Numbered from the stretch's first letter, positions 21,890 to 33,994 are shown. The stretch is DNA of 64,000 nucleotides from Bactrocera neohumeralis (GCF_024586455.1 NW_026089623.1:3159367-3223366), one strand, 5' to 3'. The notes: a model not told the origin generated them from the sequence alone. Translations and numbers: made by a program.

Positions 21890-22705
21890 CAGGGATACTT
21901 TGGTAATATTAAAAGCCGATATATCCAAAAATTAGTTTAAGAAATTAGTAACGAACAAGAACAGGAGAACATCATACTAAAAGAACATCTAAGAGCACAT
22001 AAAAATGCGACTGAAAATAGAACACAAATTCTCGAAAGAAACTATTTTCCCGGTATGTGAAACGAATAATAGCCAACTGCACCGTTTGTAAAGAAAATAA
22101 GTACGAGAGACATCCCAACCAACCGAAAATTGCAGAAACTCCTTTACCAACATATCCAGAACACACAGTCAATATCGATATTTGCATTTTTAACAAAAGG
22201 AAAAATAGTTATGGCAGCTTTAGATAAATTTACAAAAAAACGCAGTAACTAAAAGCCTTAAGCCTCTGCTAGAAAAATAGATGACGTCAATATTTTTCTT
22301 CGAAGTACTAAAATCTTTGAACCCAGTCTCTGTAAAATTTAAGATGATATACGAGTTAGGAACGAGAAAGGTTCCATTTCCTTCAGTTTATTCCACAACA
22401 CTTAAAAGACCTGTGGACCTATTTTTTCGTAGAAATTTTACATTTACTCCCGAGGACATAGAAAGAACTAGACAAAGCAACTTATAAAAATTAGCTTAGC
22501 GAAGAAAGGATATCGAATACCATAATAAAAATAAGAAGGAAATAAAAGCATATCTACCAGGACAAATAATATTTGTTAAGAAAAATAGGAGATTAGGGAC
22601 TAAGTTAAGTAAACCCTACAGTAAGGAAATAGTTAAGGAAGACAGAAATAGTACCATGTTAAGTGAAAAAGGACAATTAATTCACAAAGGTAGAATACGT
22701 AACTA
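21890..22705 (+). pseudogene. Gypsy/17.6-like element, part 3: integrase (broken)
   Basis: The frame from about 21940 gives the His2Cys2 integrase finger and linker, with HLRAHKNATEN, CTVCKENKYERHP and ETPLPTYPEHTVNID as in 17.6/297 integrases. The catalytic core is then largely lost. Positions 22370-22705 give the C-terminal part (RPVDLFFRR, then PGQIIFVKKNRRLG and KGQLIHKGRIRN). Stops and frame changes are frequent. It belongs with the pieces at 603-2360 and 11198-11774, completing gag-pro-pol order over 22 kb of nested DNA. Confidence 0.8.
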
Positions 22706-23841
22706 AATATGTATTGACATTCTTTTCCAGAATACTACTACCGCCATACCTGGCGGAGGTAGAGATACTCGATTACTCAAACTCACAACTCATAACAGTA
22801 GAAAAGGGAAGGTCTAGATTATAAACAGGAACATTTACAAGTAGAATAATACTCGAAATTGACATAGGAAATATACGGAACACTTAATCGTATAGAAGCG
22901 ACCATTGAAACCGAAATAATCCACAAAAACCCTAACTACCCCCTCCCCCATCTAATAACACAAATATGAGCCCATTTAAATAATCTAAAAGTTGAAAAGA
23001 AACTAAAAAAGGGCAAAAGTCAACATAATAAGTTCGTTAATCTTGTCTAATGAAGAAATAAATATTGCAAAGAAAGTAATAGACAATGACGATATCCCAT
23101 ATGAAAATTTAGATAAAGTACTCGAACTTTCTGAAATAAAAATTGCAACAAATGGCAAAATTAAAATCTTATTGTAAGCCTCCCAACCGTAGATAACCAA
23201 ATTTGTAAAACTTTAGACATTAGAGCTGTAAAAAATAATGGGAGAATTAATATAATCAATTTTATTACAAATTTAAATTGCGAAAAAATTCAAATATTTT
23301 TAAGTAATAATAAAACAAAGTTTGCCAAACTGCACGGACAACAACCAACATATCACAACCATAGAAGAAATGGGACCTGGAGTACTACTACTACTAAATA
23401 ACTTCAATGGATAAATTTCAATAAATAACGAATATGCATTCTTAAACGGGGCATTCATTATTATGTATACGTATACGGGAATTCTATAACGAAGAAAGAA
23501 CAGTAAGTAAACCATTACCAGTCATCCGTCATCCGCCCCACTCAACATAGAACAATTCCTCTCGCTGGGAATGCTGAAATAGATAAACTTCAACAACACA
23601 AAAGAAGTAAGCTCTTTAGAAGAAGCAAATAGAGTCAAACTTGCAACCAGCATCACCCTAATTATCATAATACATATTAGTGATTGCTTTAATCTTCGGG
23701 AAAAATCTTTTAAAACAATCCAAGGAGGATGAACCAAATAAACTATCACAACAATAGACGCACTCAATGAAATCTTCAATACACCTAAAGATTCAAGCGA
23801 GGACGTTTGAATTTCTTTTCTAGTTAGCACTCCACGCATTT
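22706..23841 (+). pseudogene. Gypsy-class env remnant
   Basis: Immediately downstream of the pol end, weak reading frames resemble errantivirus envelope proteins in layout: an N-terminal surface region, a middle region and a final segment near 23520-23840. Stops occur every few dozen codons and no cleavage site or intact membrane anchor can be read, so it cannot encode a protein. The call rests mainly on position and on short residue patterns, hence moderate confidence. An env-like third gene would place the host element in the errantivirus group. Confidence 0.5.
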
Positions 23842-25067
23842 AAAAAGTATCATATGATGCATTAATATCATATGATACAAAGCAATAGAATACGACACCA
23901 ACTAAATCGCTGAGAGTGCGACACAGTTAAGTGTAATTAATTGTAATTTTTAGTTCTAAGACAGAATTCAAGGAGCATAGCTCCCAAAAATATTTGTTTA
24001 TTAAAAACAAAATAAAAGTTTTTATACTTACTTACAGACATATATAGGTTTAAATAATTCAGAAAATATTTTATTTTTGAATACGTGTGTATGTATGAAT
24101 GTATTTAATACATAAAAATATATTTGTGTTTGATTAATATGCTGTAACGCTGCAGCTGCTCCAAGTGGTTCTCTCACATTTTGAAATCCTGAAAATATAT
24201 AAAATTAAAATACATATATGCACAAATTTTAATAGGTATGTAAAATTACTCACTTTTCTTGGTTGTCCATTTCTTTATTTTGTTTTGTTTGTTTTTATAA
24301 AACAGCTGGTTCATAGCAAAGTGCTTTTCACCTCATGTGGTGAATTTTGTGTGCTTTTTTTATGAGGTTGGAGCCTTGGACTTTACAAAATAAACAGCTT
24401 TGCATCAGAGATTTGTTTTGACTAAAAGTTCGATATGCGCTTCTGTATGACTCCGTTTACATGGAGGGGAAAGTTTTATGTGAATGGGCCTTAATGCTTG
24501 GGATATTCCATCGAATGCTGATGTAAAAAAAAACAATGAACTATAGCATACGAAATTGTGCTGGCAGTTGTGATATTTGATAAATTTCATTTGTGCCGAA
24601 TTTAGTGCAGAAAGTGTGCGAAAATGAAGTTGTGCCGAAATTAATCAAGTTCGAATAAATTTCTACAAAAAATAAATTCTATTTCAAACGATTCATTAAC
24701 ACAAGCATCGAATAAAGTCTTTAGTCTGTATAAAAGCGTCAGAAGCCTAGATAGCAAATTTCTTTCTATGTTTTGTTTTGATTCAATTTTGTGTAGGAAG
24801 TATCCACTCAACACAACCCCAAAATGCAGTAAATATTACAAATAAATATTAGTTCAATTCTTTCTTGTTAAAATTTTATATAGTTAAATAATGCTCTATA
24901 TTCATAATTAATTGCTTTAGCACTTTGTAGCACGAAGAGATTTGAGATATGTACATATGTAAATACACGGTTATTCTTTATACATATTCGGTGCATGTGC
25001 GCCGCATGCATTGCATTCTCTTTTTATTTTGTCACTAATAAATATTTGCTAAAGCAAATCTTTAACA
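23842..25067. other. Unassigned; possible gypsy 3' LTR remnant, then the end of a copia-type 5' LTR
   Basis: Positions 23848-24010 directly follow env and contain the palindromic words atcatatgat (twice) and agttctaagacag, so they may be the gypsy 3' LTR, though no partner copy is visible to prove it. Positions 24010-24700 are unassigned. The last 300 bp or so up to tttaaca at 25067 are the 3' portion of the copia-type LTR. It carries AATAAA at about 25038 and ends AACA just before the primer site. Confidence 0.4.
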
Positions 25068-25082
25068 GGTTATGTGCCCTGG
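25068..25082 (+). promoter_or_regulatory. Copia-type primer-binding site
   Basis: GGTTATGTGCCCTGG lies directly after an LTR-like AACA end. Copia uses an internal tRNA-iMet fragment, with a primer site of the form GGTTATGGGCCCAG, and this differs from that at only a few positions. It sits shortly upstream of copia-like gag, which supports the reading. Confidence 0.6.
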
Positions 25083-25149
25083 AAGAGTGATAGTGCGATT
25101 GAAAGTGATTTGACGTTATAAAAAAGGTAATGTAGTAATTTTTGAAAAA

Positions 25150-25860
25150 GCTCTGATCTTATTTCGCGTTGGGTAACTGCAGTTTTCTTCAAATTGAATA
25201 CATTTTGGGGTTGGGGCAAACTGAGAAACTGAGTGAAGAAAATTACTATGTGTGGTCTATGTCGATGACGATGCAGATGGTTCTGATATCATCAGATTGT
25301 GTGTTGTGGGACGTCGTGTGTGTTGATTTCCTCAAGTCTGAATCAGAGGCAGAGTTGAGTATGCAGTTGACCAAACTCGATTGAATGGCATTAGCTTGCA
25401 TCATACTAAACCTGCAAATGCAAGGCGGAAATTACAAATAAATTGGCAGAACTGGGCATAAATTTAAGCGACTTAAGTTATTATGTTATTATCTAGTCTG
25501 CCCAGAAGTTTCTAGCATTTCGCTGTTGCAATGCAAACTCGCGCCAAGTTGCCATTACTTAACGTTTTGAAATTAAAACTTCTAGACGAAGTTGAGAGGC
25601 ATTTGGTAAATGAAGAGCTGACAGCGAATGAATTGCGGTTGTAATACACACGAAAGATTCGAAAGGAAAAACAACAAAAGAAGTTACGTCCCGTTAACAG
25701 AAGAGCAACAAAGAAACGCGGCAAAATCGCTACAGTGTTAAGTATGCATTCAAACGAGCCACAAAGCTGTGAAATGCAAACAAAGAAACACTTCGAAGAG
25801 TGAAACCGAGAATAGCGCAAAGGCAAAAACGGATTCTGTTTCGTGCTTAGGTTCTCATTC
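25150..25860 (+). pseudogene. Copia-type gag (broken)
   Basis: The frame at 25169-25384 gives KLSEENYYVWSMSMTMQM and a WDVV motif, the standard start of copia gag (compare KLxGxNYxxWKxxM...LWDVV). Later frames give a LPNSYE-like helix region, LRPVNRRATKK and half a zinc knuckle (C-x4-HKAVKC) near 25745-25780. Frameshifts and stops intervene. The rest of gag-pol resumes at 28960 after an RTE insertion. It is inactive. Confidence 0.75.
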
Positions 25861-26090
25861 TGGGGAAATTTCGATATTATACATATATATGTATATAGAG
25901 AGAGAAGTTATTGTTTGCAGGCAACTCTTATATTCAAAGTACAGGTCGTTGTACTGTACGCGGGAACTGGTTGAAGTGCTGTATATAAAGTACCCGTAGT
26001 GTAACTTCATGTCGGTGTCAAAGGCGATATAAAGTGGAAATAGCATAAACGTTACAAAAACCAAAGCTAAAATAATTAAGAGCGATGAGA

Positions 26091-28923
26091 GGAGGATGGA
26101 GTCATGTGTAGAAGTTCATGCAAGTGAGGAAAGTTCTCTGATCGCCATTCACTTGGGAGTGGCCAGAAACGATCCTTTTACACATGGCTCAAGCAGCTCA
26201 CTACTTCCGGTCTTTGGCCAAGTATCCTCTGGGTAGCCTAAGAACATCCGTTCGAAAGCGAGCTAAAGTGAGAAGGCGAAACATTCCCTACATAGGGTTG
26301 TGCGCTGGGTTTGGGACCCGCCACGTAAAAAAACACCCCCAATGAAAGGAAGCAACAAGCCTCGGATGAGAGACCCCCCTTTTGATGACGACCATGGCAA
26401 ACGAAATAAGGACTACGATTTGAGGGCATGCACCTGGAATTTCCGGACCCTTAATTGGGAAGGTGCCGCTGCCCAGCTGGTTGATGTCCTCGCAAAAATA
26501 AAGGCTGACATCACCGCCGTCCAAGAAATGCGATGGACGGGACAAGGACATAGACGAGTAGATCCTTGTGACATTTACTACAGTGGGCATATAAAGGAGC
26601 GCAAGTCTGGTGTAGGATTCGTGGTGGGAGAGAGACTCCGTCGCCGAGTACTATCATTCACTCCGGTGAATGAACGTCTAGCCACAATCCGCATCAAAGC
26701 GTTCTTCAACATATCGCTGATTTGCGCCCACGCCCCGACGGAAGAGAAGGACGATATGACCAAAGATGCCTTCTATGAGCGCTTGGAGCGCGCTTATGAG
26801 AGCTGCCCCCGCCACGATGTCAAATCGTGCTTGGCGACTTTAACGCCAGGGTGGGCAAAGAAGGTATCTTTGGCACTACAGTCGGTAAATTCAGCCTCCA
26901 CGAGGAAACATCCCCAATTGGGTTGAGGCTGATTGACTTCGCCGGGGCCCGAAATATGGTTATCTGTAGTACTAGATTCAAGCATAAGAAGATTCATCAA
27001 GCTACCTGGCTGTCTCCGGATCGAAAAACTACCAACCAGATCGATCATATTGTGATAGACGGAAGACACGTCTCCAGTGTTTTAGATGTGCGTGCGCTCC
27101 GAGGTCCTAACATCGACTCGGACCACTATCTTGTTCCAACCAAGATTCGCACCCGCCTCTGTGCAGCAAAAAACGCATGCCAACAAACACAAGGAAGGTT
27201 CGACGTCGAGAAGCTGCAATCACAACAGACAACCGAACGATTTTCTACTCGGCTTGCACTCCTGCTCTCTGAGAGCACTCATCAACAACTCGGTATAAGG
27301 GAACTGTGGGACGGCATTTCAAATTCGTTACGTACAGCTGCAACGGAAATTATTGGTTTTCGGAAAGTGCAAAAGAACAGCTGGTACGACGAGGAGTGCC
27401 GTATCGCAGCGGAGAGAAAACAGGCTGCCTACCTCGCAACGTTACGATCGACCACAACACGTGCGGGATGGGATAGATACCGAGAGTTGAAAAGGGAAGC
27501 GAGACGCATTTGTAGACAGAAAAAGAAAGAGGCTGAAATGCGTGAGTACTAAGAGCTTGATAAGCTGGCCGACAAGGGGTAATGCTCGAAAATTCTACGA
27601 AAAAATTGCGGCGGCTCACAGAAGGTTTCAAGACCGGAGCATACTCTTGTAGACCCCCAAAGGTGATCTAGTCACTGATGCCCAGAGCATAGTTAAATTA
27701 TGGAGGGAACACTTCTCCAGCCTGCTGAATGGCAGTGAACGCACAACACCAGGAGAAGGCGAACCCGATTCCCCAATCGATGACGATGGAGCAGACGTTC
27801 CATTGCCCGACTATGAAGAAGTTCGAATAGCAATTGCCCGGCTGAAGAACAACAAAGCGGCAGGGGCCGACTGATTGCCGGCCGAGCTATTCAAACACGG
27901 CGGCGAAGAACTGATAATGAGCATGCATCAGTTTCTTTGTAAAATATGGTCGGACGAAAGCATGCCCAATGATTGGAATTTAAATGTGCTATGCCCAATC
28001 CATAAAAAAGAGACCCCATAATCTGCGCCAACTACCGTGGGATTAGCCTTCTCAACAACACCACCTCTTCGTCGATTTCAAAGCTGCTTTCGATAGCACG
28101 AAAAGGAGCTGCCTTTATTTCGCGATGTCCCGCGCCGTTAGTTCTGCTTTCTCCAGGCTGGACAAGGAAGCACAGAAAATGGGTCTGGCAGTGAACGAGG
28201 GCAAAACGAAATATCTCCTGTCATCAAACAAACAGTCGTCGCACTCGCGACTTGGCTCTCACGTCACTGTTGACAGTCATAACTATGAAGTTGTAGATAA
28301 TTTCGTCTACTTAGGAACCAGCATTAACACCACCAACAATGTCAGCCTGGAAATCCAACGCAGGAATGCTCTTGCCAACAGGTGCTACTTCGGACTGAGA
28401 AGGCAATTGAAAAGTAAAGTCCTCTCTCGACGAACAAAAGCTAAACACTATAAGTCGCTCATAATTCCCGTCCTGCTATATGGTGCAGAGGCTTGGGCGA
28501 TGACAACAACCGATGAGTCGACGTTACGAGTTTTCGAGAGAAAAATTCTGCGAAAGATTGATGGTCCTTTGCGCATTGGCCACGGCGAATATCGCATTCG
28601 ATGGAACGATGAGCTGTACGAGATATATGACGACATTGACATAGTTCAGCGAATTAAAAGACAGCGGCTACGCATGGCTAGGTCATGTTGTCCGGATGGA
28701 AGAAAACACTCCAGCTCTGAAAGTATTCAACGCTGTACCCGCCGGGGGAAGCAGAGGAAGAGGAAGACCTCCACTCCTTTGGAAGGACCAAGTGGAGAAG
28801 GACCTGGCTTCGCTTGGAATATCCAATTGGCGCCACGTAGCGAAAAGAAGAAACGACTGGCGCGCTGTTGTTAACTCGGCTATAATCGCGTAAGCGGTGT
28901 CTACGCCAATTAAGAAGAAGAAG
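26091..28923 (+). mobile_element. RTE-clade non-LTR retrotransposon, copy A
   Basis: It begins ggaggatggagtcatg like the other copies and ends in an aagaagaag tail after ctacgccaattaag. It lies between copia gag and the copia pre-integrase domain, so it inserted into that element. Compared with copies B and C it lacks two RT blocks at about 28055 and 28125. No clean target duplication is visible (gatgaga at left, gatgata at right). Confidence 0.85.
26310..28893 (+). pseudogene. RTE copy A endonuclease-RT polyprotein (deleted, frameshifted)
   Basis: The endonuclease half is well preserved: ACTWNFRTLNWEG, VQEMRWTGQG, YYSGHIKERK, then a one-base shift near 26822, LGDFNARVGKEG, NQIDHIVIDGRH and DSDHYLV, all EEP catalytic motifs. 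The linker reads to a stop near 27552. RT fingers follow (AIARLKNNKAAGAD, NDWNLNVLCPIHKK). A deletion then removes the RT core including the YADD box, and the C-terminal region resumes (MGLAVNEGKTKYLLSS to WRAVVNSAIIA). Without YADD it cannot copy RNA. Confidence 0.85.
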
Positions 28924-28959
28924 ATGATACAGTAACACTCGAGGCAAAATTTGTTTATA

Positions 28960-29213
28960 TTTGAAAGTGCAATGAAAAATGCTTCAACGTTCATTTGTCT
29001 TCTTCGCATTTGTGGCATAATAGATTCGGACACTTAACAGTGGCTACTGAAAATCGCGCAATAAAAATTCTTGGCTGATTGCACACTGACTTTTGCAGTC
29101 CAATGAATAGAGAATGCATTGATGGAGCATGGTATTTTATGACACTTATCGATGATCGATGTAGATATGTGTTCGTTTACCTTTTAAAATAGCGAGATGA
29201 AGTTTTGGACTAA
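28960..29213 (+). pseudogene. Copia-type pol: pre-integrase and integrase start
   Basis: Reading through stops, positions 28990-29200 give LWHNRFGHLTVA (the gag-pre-integrase HxxxGHL signature), LHTDFCSPM and WYFMTLIDDRCRYVFVYLL, the first catalytic Asp region of copia integrase. The frame stops at the TAA where the TIR element inserted, and resumes at 31114 with FEEHKSLEENQSSKK, the next expected residues. This proves insertion into the copia gene. Confidence 0.8.
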
Positions 29214-29360
29214 TACTATGTTCGGACCGACATTGAAAACATTTTGAAAACACATTTGTATGTTGTAGAATCTAAGTCGTTCGGACCGACAATGTGTGTT
29301 TTCGATGAGTTTTCACTGACAACATCAATAGCGGATTCTCTTGCTCTTGCAAGATTGCAC

Positions 29361-30619
29361 GGGTCGGCTTTAGTATACCATCCCACGATTTCAGGGTTAA
29401 AAGTGGTATGGTTGGATAGTGCTGATGCTCCAGATTAAGAATATATATAATTATTGCCGCCGCAAACATATAGTTTTCGAGATATTTGCATTTAAAGTGG
29501 AAAATTTTGCAAATTTAATTTTGCAATTTCTCGACTTATGGTTAGTTTTTCTTCCGTATTATGCACTTTTTATACACTTACAATTCACTACAATATTTCT
29601 ACATATTTATTTTTTATTAATATTTTAGATGTTTGCTTAAAATAAGCATTTTATATTTTACATAAATATTATTACACGCACAATAACAATAAGTGTTCCG
29701 TGTTGTCAAATAATAAGTATTGCCATATCTACACATTTATCAAACGAATAAAAAATAGGTTTATACGCCAAATACATAAATCATTATCCTTTTTCTTGCT
29801 ATATCATGAGTAATAATCAAAAAAGGAGTTTTACTCGAAAAAAAAACCCTGACACACCCTGGTGTTGGCACACCCCGGTGTTGGATCGGCCAGAGTTATT
29901 TTTTTGAAGCGCGGCCGAAGGCCGCCAACGCTAAAGGAAGTTTTACTCGAAAAAAAAACCTGACACACCCTGGTGTTGGATCGGCCAGGGTTATTTTTTT
30001 GAAGCGCGGCCGAAGGCCGCCAACGCAAAAAGGAGTTTTACTCGAAAAAAAACCTGACACACCCTGGTGTTGGCACACCCCGGTGTTGGATCGGCCAGGG
30101 TTATTTTTTTGAAGCGCGGCCGAAGGCCGCCAACGCAAAAAGGAGTTTCAATCGTAAAAACCTGACACACCCAGGTGTTGGTTGCCCAGGATAATTTTTT
30201 TCATGCATTTGAGTTTTTTTTATTTATTTTTATTGTTTTCAATCATTTGTGATATGGTAACACTTATTATTTGACAACACGGAACACTTATTGTTATTGT
30301 GCGTGTAGTAATATTTATGTAAAATATAAAATGCTTATTTTAAGCAAATATTTAAAATATTAATAAAAAATAAATATGTAGAAATATTGTAGTGAATTGT
30401 AAGTGTATAAAAAGTGCATAATACGGAAGAAAAACTAAACATAAGTCGAGAAATTACAAAATTAAATTTGCAAAATTTTCAACTTTAAATGCAAATATCT
30501 CGAAAATTATAAGTTTGCGGCGGCAATAAAGATATATATTCTTAATCTGGAGCATCAGCACTATCCAACCATACCACTTTTAACCCTGAAATCGTGGGAT
30601 GGTATACTAAAGTTTCCCC
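29361..30619. mobile_element. Fold-back element with 8-bp target duplication
   Basis: Two inverted arms of about 370 bp (29361-29731 and 30250-30619) enclose a tandem-repeat core. The outer ends are GGGTCGGCTTTAGTATACC and, inverted, GGGGAAACTTTAGTATACC. The flanks are the perfect direct repeat GATTGCAC (29353-29360 and 30620-30627). An 8-bp duplication fits hAT-like or Foldback-type elements. It carries no protein, and its inner frames are translations of the repeats. Confidence 0.85.
29818..30170. repeat. GC-rich tandem array at the centre of the fold-back element
   Basis: Three and a half units of 94-111 bp each contain a ggagttttactcg start, one or two copies of a cacaccc(t/c)ggtgttgg block, atcggccagggttattttt and the palindrome gcggccgaaggccgc. 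The length difference between units is one 16-bp block. The core is strikingly GC-rich inside very AT-rich arms. Confidence 0.9.
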
Positions 30620-31113
30620 GATTGCACAATGACACAAAATGTAAAAATCCTATACCGAAATATGCAAGGCCAAGAGAGCACCCATTGCAGAATCTAGTGA
30701 TATAAGACGGCACGAAAATAAACAACGAGTTTTGTTCTGACATATTTTACAGCCATTGCAAATAATTTTCTGCATGTGTTTGTTGTTGTGCCGTTGCACC
30801 AAGAGGAAAATTCTGCAATTTCTGCACCGTGCAAGGTGTTGCAAAAGCAAGAGAATCCCCTTAATATGATTTGTATATGGAATGTAAACAAATATCAAGT
30901 GACAATTTATGGCCGGCAAAATATGTCTTCCCAAAATATCGATTAAACTAGAGCAGGCACGATTGTAATGAGTGGAATGTAAGTTTTCAAGTAGTTTTCA
31001 TCGAAAACTGTGCTTTCGTTTGACAGATTTTACATGGACGAAAACACAAGTTTTCGTGCGAAAACCAGTTTTTCCCACGAAAACATGTTTTCGTTGTAGG
31101 TCCGAACATAGTA

Positions 31114-32842
31114 TAATTTGAGGAACATAAATCACTCGAGGAAAATCAAAGCAGTAAAAAGTTGAAAGCATTATGAAACGGCAATGGTTATGAAGGTTAC
31201 CCCAGAGCAGAATGATGTGGCGGAGCGCACCAGAAGGACATCGATAGAGATGGTGCGTAGTATGCTATTGCATACTGGTATTCCTGAAAGGTTTTGGGCA
31301 AGGGCGATCAAAACAGCCTCATATTTGAGGAATCGTGCAGACACATCAACGCTTCCTGAAATAACATCTTTTGAGGTGTGGAGAAGGAGATATGTTGGGC
31401 ATCTAAGAATATTTGGTGCCGAAATCATTGTTCTGGATAAAACACACAAAAAGAAATTCTCTCCAAAGGGCGAAGAGCTTATCAGGACATTCGGAAACGG
31501 CAAAGGCATACCGCCGATATAAGCCAATAAGCAAAAAGTGATCAAGGCACGTGACGGAATGTTCATAGAAGAGAATCTAATGATAAATAAAACACCTAGA
31601 GAGGATTGAGGGTCAGATTGTTGAACTCGAATGAATCAATTCGGCAGTTGTACGTAAATACTCTAAAAAACTTCCAGAAGTAGAACTTGAATCCGTTAGT
31701 GGCTCTAGAAATTACAATCAAAGTGACCATTAAGATGCGTAAATAAAGGGTCCTGGGCGAAGGTAATACGTACTGGTTTTCTAAGGCGTCCGGGGAAGCA
31801 ATACCAGATTCTGAACGTTCTTAAAACTGATAACGTTGCAGTCCCAAAGAGTCTTAATGAGGCATTGGACTCGCACTATGGGGGCTTCGCTTCATAAGGA
31901 GATGAATAGTCTACGGAGAAATGGAACTTGGTCTTTGGTATATCTGGCAAAAGACGAAAAGTTTATTGAATGCAAGTAGGTATTTGCAGTCATGAGCGAT
32001 AAATATGGGAACGTCGAATGGGTTTAGTCACGGTTGGTTGTTAAGGAGTGCTTCCAGCGTCGGGCCAGGTACTCCAAATTAGACTGGTTATAGCTTTGAC
32101 AGTTCAACACGGAATGTATGTACATGCACCGAATGGAATTATCCTCTGCTTATCTCAATGGTGACTTACATGAAGAGGTGTACAAGCGGCAGCCTTAAGG
32201 TTTTATTGACGAACTGCATCTGAAACGAGTTTTGAGGTTTCGTAAGGCATTGTTTGGTTTCAAACAGAGTGGGCGCGAATGGAACGAAAAACTCAGCGCC
32301 CAACTATTGAAAAATGGTTTTACTCCCTGCCCACTGAACCATGATTATATACGCAAAGTTGAAGGCCATTTGGACATTATTGTTGTATATGTTAATAATC
32401 TCATGATAGCAAGTTCTGACAAGGATGACCTACACAAGATCAAGATGCGCATCTCCAAAGAGTTTGATGTGATCGATGCCGGCCAGCTAAAATATTTTCT
32501 CGGTATGGAAATCGAGGGAGAAGGAAAACTCGGGAGCATTAAGATTGGTAGTAAGTAGTACTGTAAACCAAATAGTATACCATTGGAAGCTGGTCATCAA
32601 GTTAGTTGTATAAATGAGGACTGTGACCGAGCGAACCACACTAACTATTAGTCACTGATCGGGTCTCTTTTATATCTGACGGAACATTCACAGTTCCGTG
32701 AATGCGGATTGAGCTGGCGACTCTACCGATCGCAAATCATTTACTGATTGGGGCTTCTTCGCAGCAGGTGCTGTTTTCAGCAGTTAAAGAAACAAATCGT
32801 TTTAGCCCTGAGCAGCACAGAAGCCGAGTACATGCCTTATGC
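31114..32842 (+). pseudogene. Copia-type pol: integrase end, RT, RNase H (catalytic box lost)
   Basis: Positions 31184-31522 encode TPEQNDVAERTRRTSIEM, FWARAIKTASYLRNR and HLRIFGAEI, the integrase core and tail. RT follows in pieces: MHRMELSSAYLNGDLHEEV near 32130, ALFGFKQSGREWNEKL, then at 32388-32399 YVNN in place of the YVDD catalytic box, so both metal-binding aspartates are gone. LKYFLGMEIEGEG follows, then RNase H ends with ALSSTEAEYM near 32830. Several frameshifts occur. Right after this begins the 1.1-kb repeat at 32843. Confidence 0.85.
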
Positions 32843-33923
32843 CTTGTAGGCAAGGCATGCTCGGGGAGATGTAATGACGTCTGCTTTTATGAATGAATCG
32901 AATATGCTTTTTGAAAGTACGTTTGCGTTCATGAATGAAAATTTTGTTGTTGGGAAATTTACTATAAATTTTGACGTCGGCAATTTGGCTGCCATATTGG
33001 TTTCTGATGCTTTTTCAAACGATTGTTGTTTTTGTAGAACAATATTTGTAATTTTTGCGGGTGACATATCTACATGTGAACGCATGTAAGTATGTATGTA
33101 TGTTGTGTATGCATTGTTTGTGTGGGAATGTCATATGCACATATTTACATGTGTACTCATATTGTAAGTATATATGATGATTTTTGACACTATTGTTGTT
33201 TTTCCAGAAGAATGTTTGTATTTTTTGATTAACATGCGTACGCATACATATATTATTTGTGTGAGAATGTCATACGCACATACATACATATGTGTGTACG
33301 TAAATATAGAGAAGCGCGCGCTTTTTATATTACTGATAAATGATAACATCTTGATTTGAAATTGATTTGTACTTGCATACATATGTAACTCCAGGATAGA
33401 TGCGTATGAAAGTTTTAAATGATAAGAGGTATGATATCATATATTATTATGGTAATATATTATGTTTTTAGGATATTACGATAATTTTCATATATGTATA
33501 TAGCATATACATATGTATACATGCATACGAAATTATATAATATTATCAAAGATAAGGAATGTTTAAAAAGTAGCTCATTTGCCCATTAACTACAAATATT
33601 ACCATGAAAATAGCATGATTTAATAATTATTTTATCAATTTTGCATGAATTCACAAAAATTCGCAAAATTATATTCATATCAATTGATATGATAGCATGT
33701 AAAAGTATAAAAATATAAGCCGAAAGGCCAATATGCGTCTGTAAAAGCAATGTAGATTTCTGAGCATCATTTTCATTCAATGCTCAGCTCTGTTCACTCA
33801 TTTCTGTTAAAATTTCTCCTGCCGAGCCAAAAGTGGTGAAATCCACTATTAGAAAATTCATGGCTCTTGACAGTTCACACGCTTGTCCGTAGTTGAACCT
33901 TCTTTATATTATACGTTCTCTGT
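32843..33923 (+). repeat. 1.1-kb dispersed repeat, copy 1
   Basis: This matches the reverse complement of 46960-48023 along its whole length with scattered differences. It starts cttgtaggcaaggcatgctc, then a purine-rich cggggaga and tgtaatgacg, and ends cgttctctgt. Because it follows copia RNase H and a polypurine-like tract, it could be that element's 3' LTR starting at 32868. However, it does not resemble the sequence ending at 25067, so an independent repeat is equally possible. It is rich in acatacatatgtatg. Confidence 0.75.
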
Positions 33924-33994
33924 TTATTGTTACCAGAAATACACTGAGAGAAGTTTTTCTTTCTCATATTTTCAATTTTAACCCTATTATCTAA

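Larger units (their letters stand above)
29214..31113. mobile_element. TIR element (MITE) flanked by TAA, with a nested element inside
   Basis: The ends are the perfect 15-bp inverted repeat TACTATGTTCGGACC (29214-29228 and 31099-31113), extended by ACA..GAAAACAT on both sides. Each end is flanked by TAA (29211-29213 and 31114-31116). A 3-bp TWA duplication is typical of PIF/Harbinger. An alternative reading is a TA duplication with a 13-bp TIR starting CTATG. Removing the inner insertion leaves about 633 bp with no transposase, i.e. a MITE. A second gttcggaccgaca word lies at 29279. The copia frame is restored across it. Confidence 0.85.

Noticed and set aside
26827..27552. Treating the middle of RTE copy A as a separate complete gene
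   Set aside because: It is the continuation of the endonuclease after a one-base shift, as copies B and C show.
29818..30170. GC-rich repeats considered as CRISPR or as a coding repeat protein
   Set aside because: Tandem units without unique spacers; the open frames are simply translations of the unit and lie between fold-back arms.
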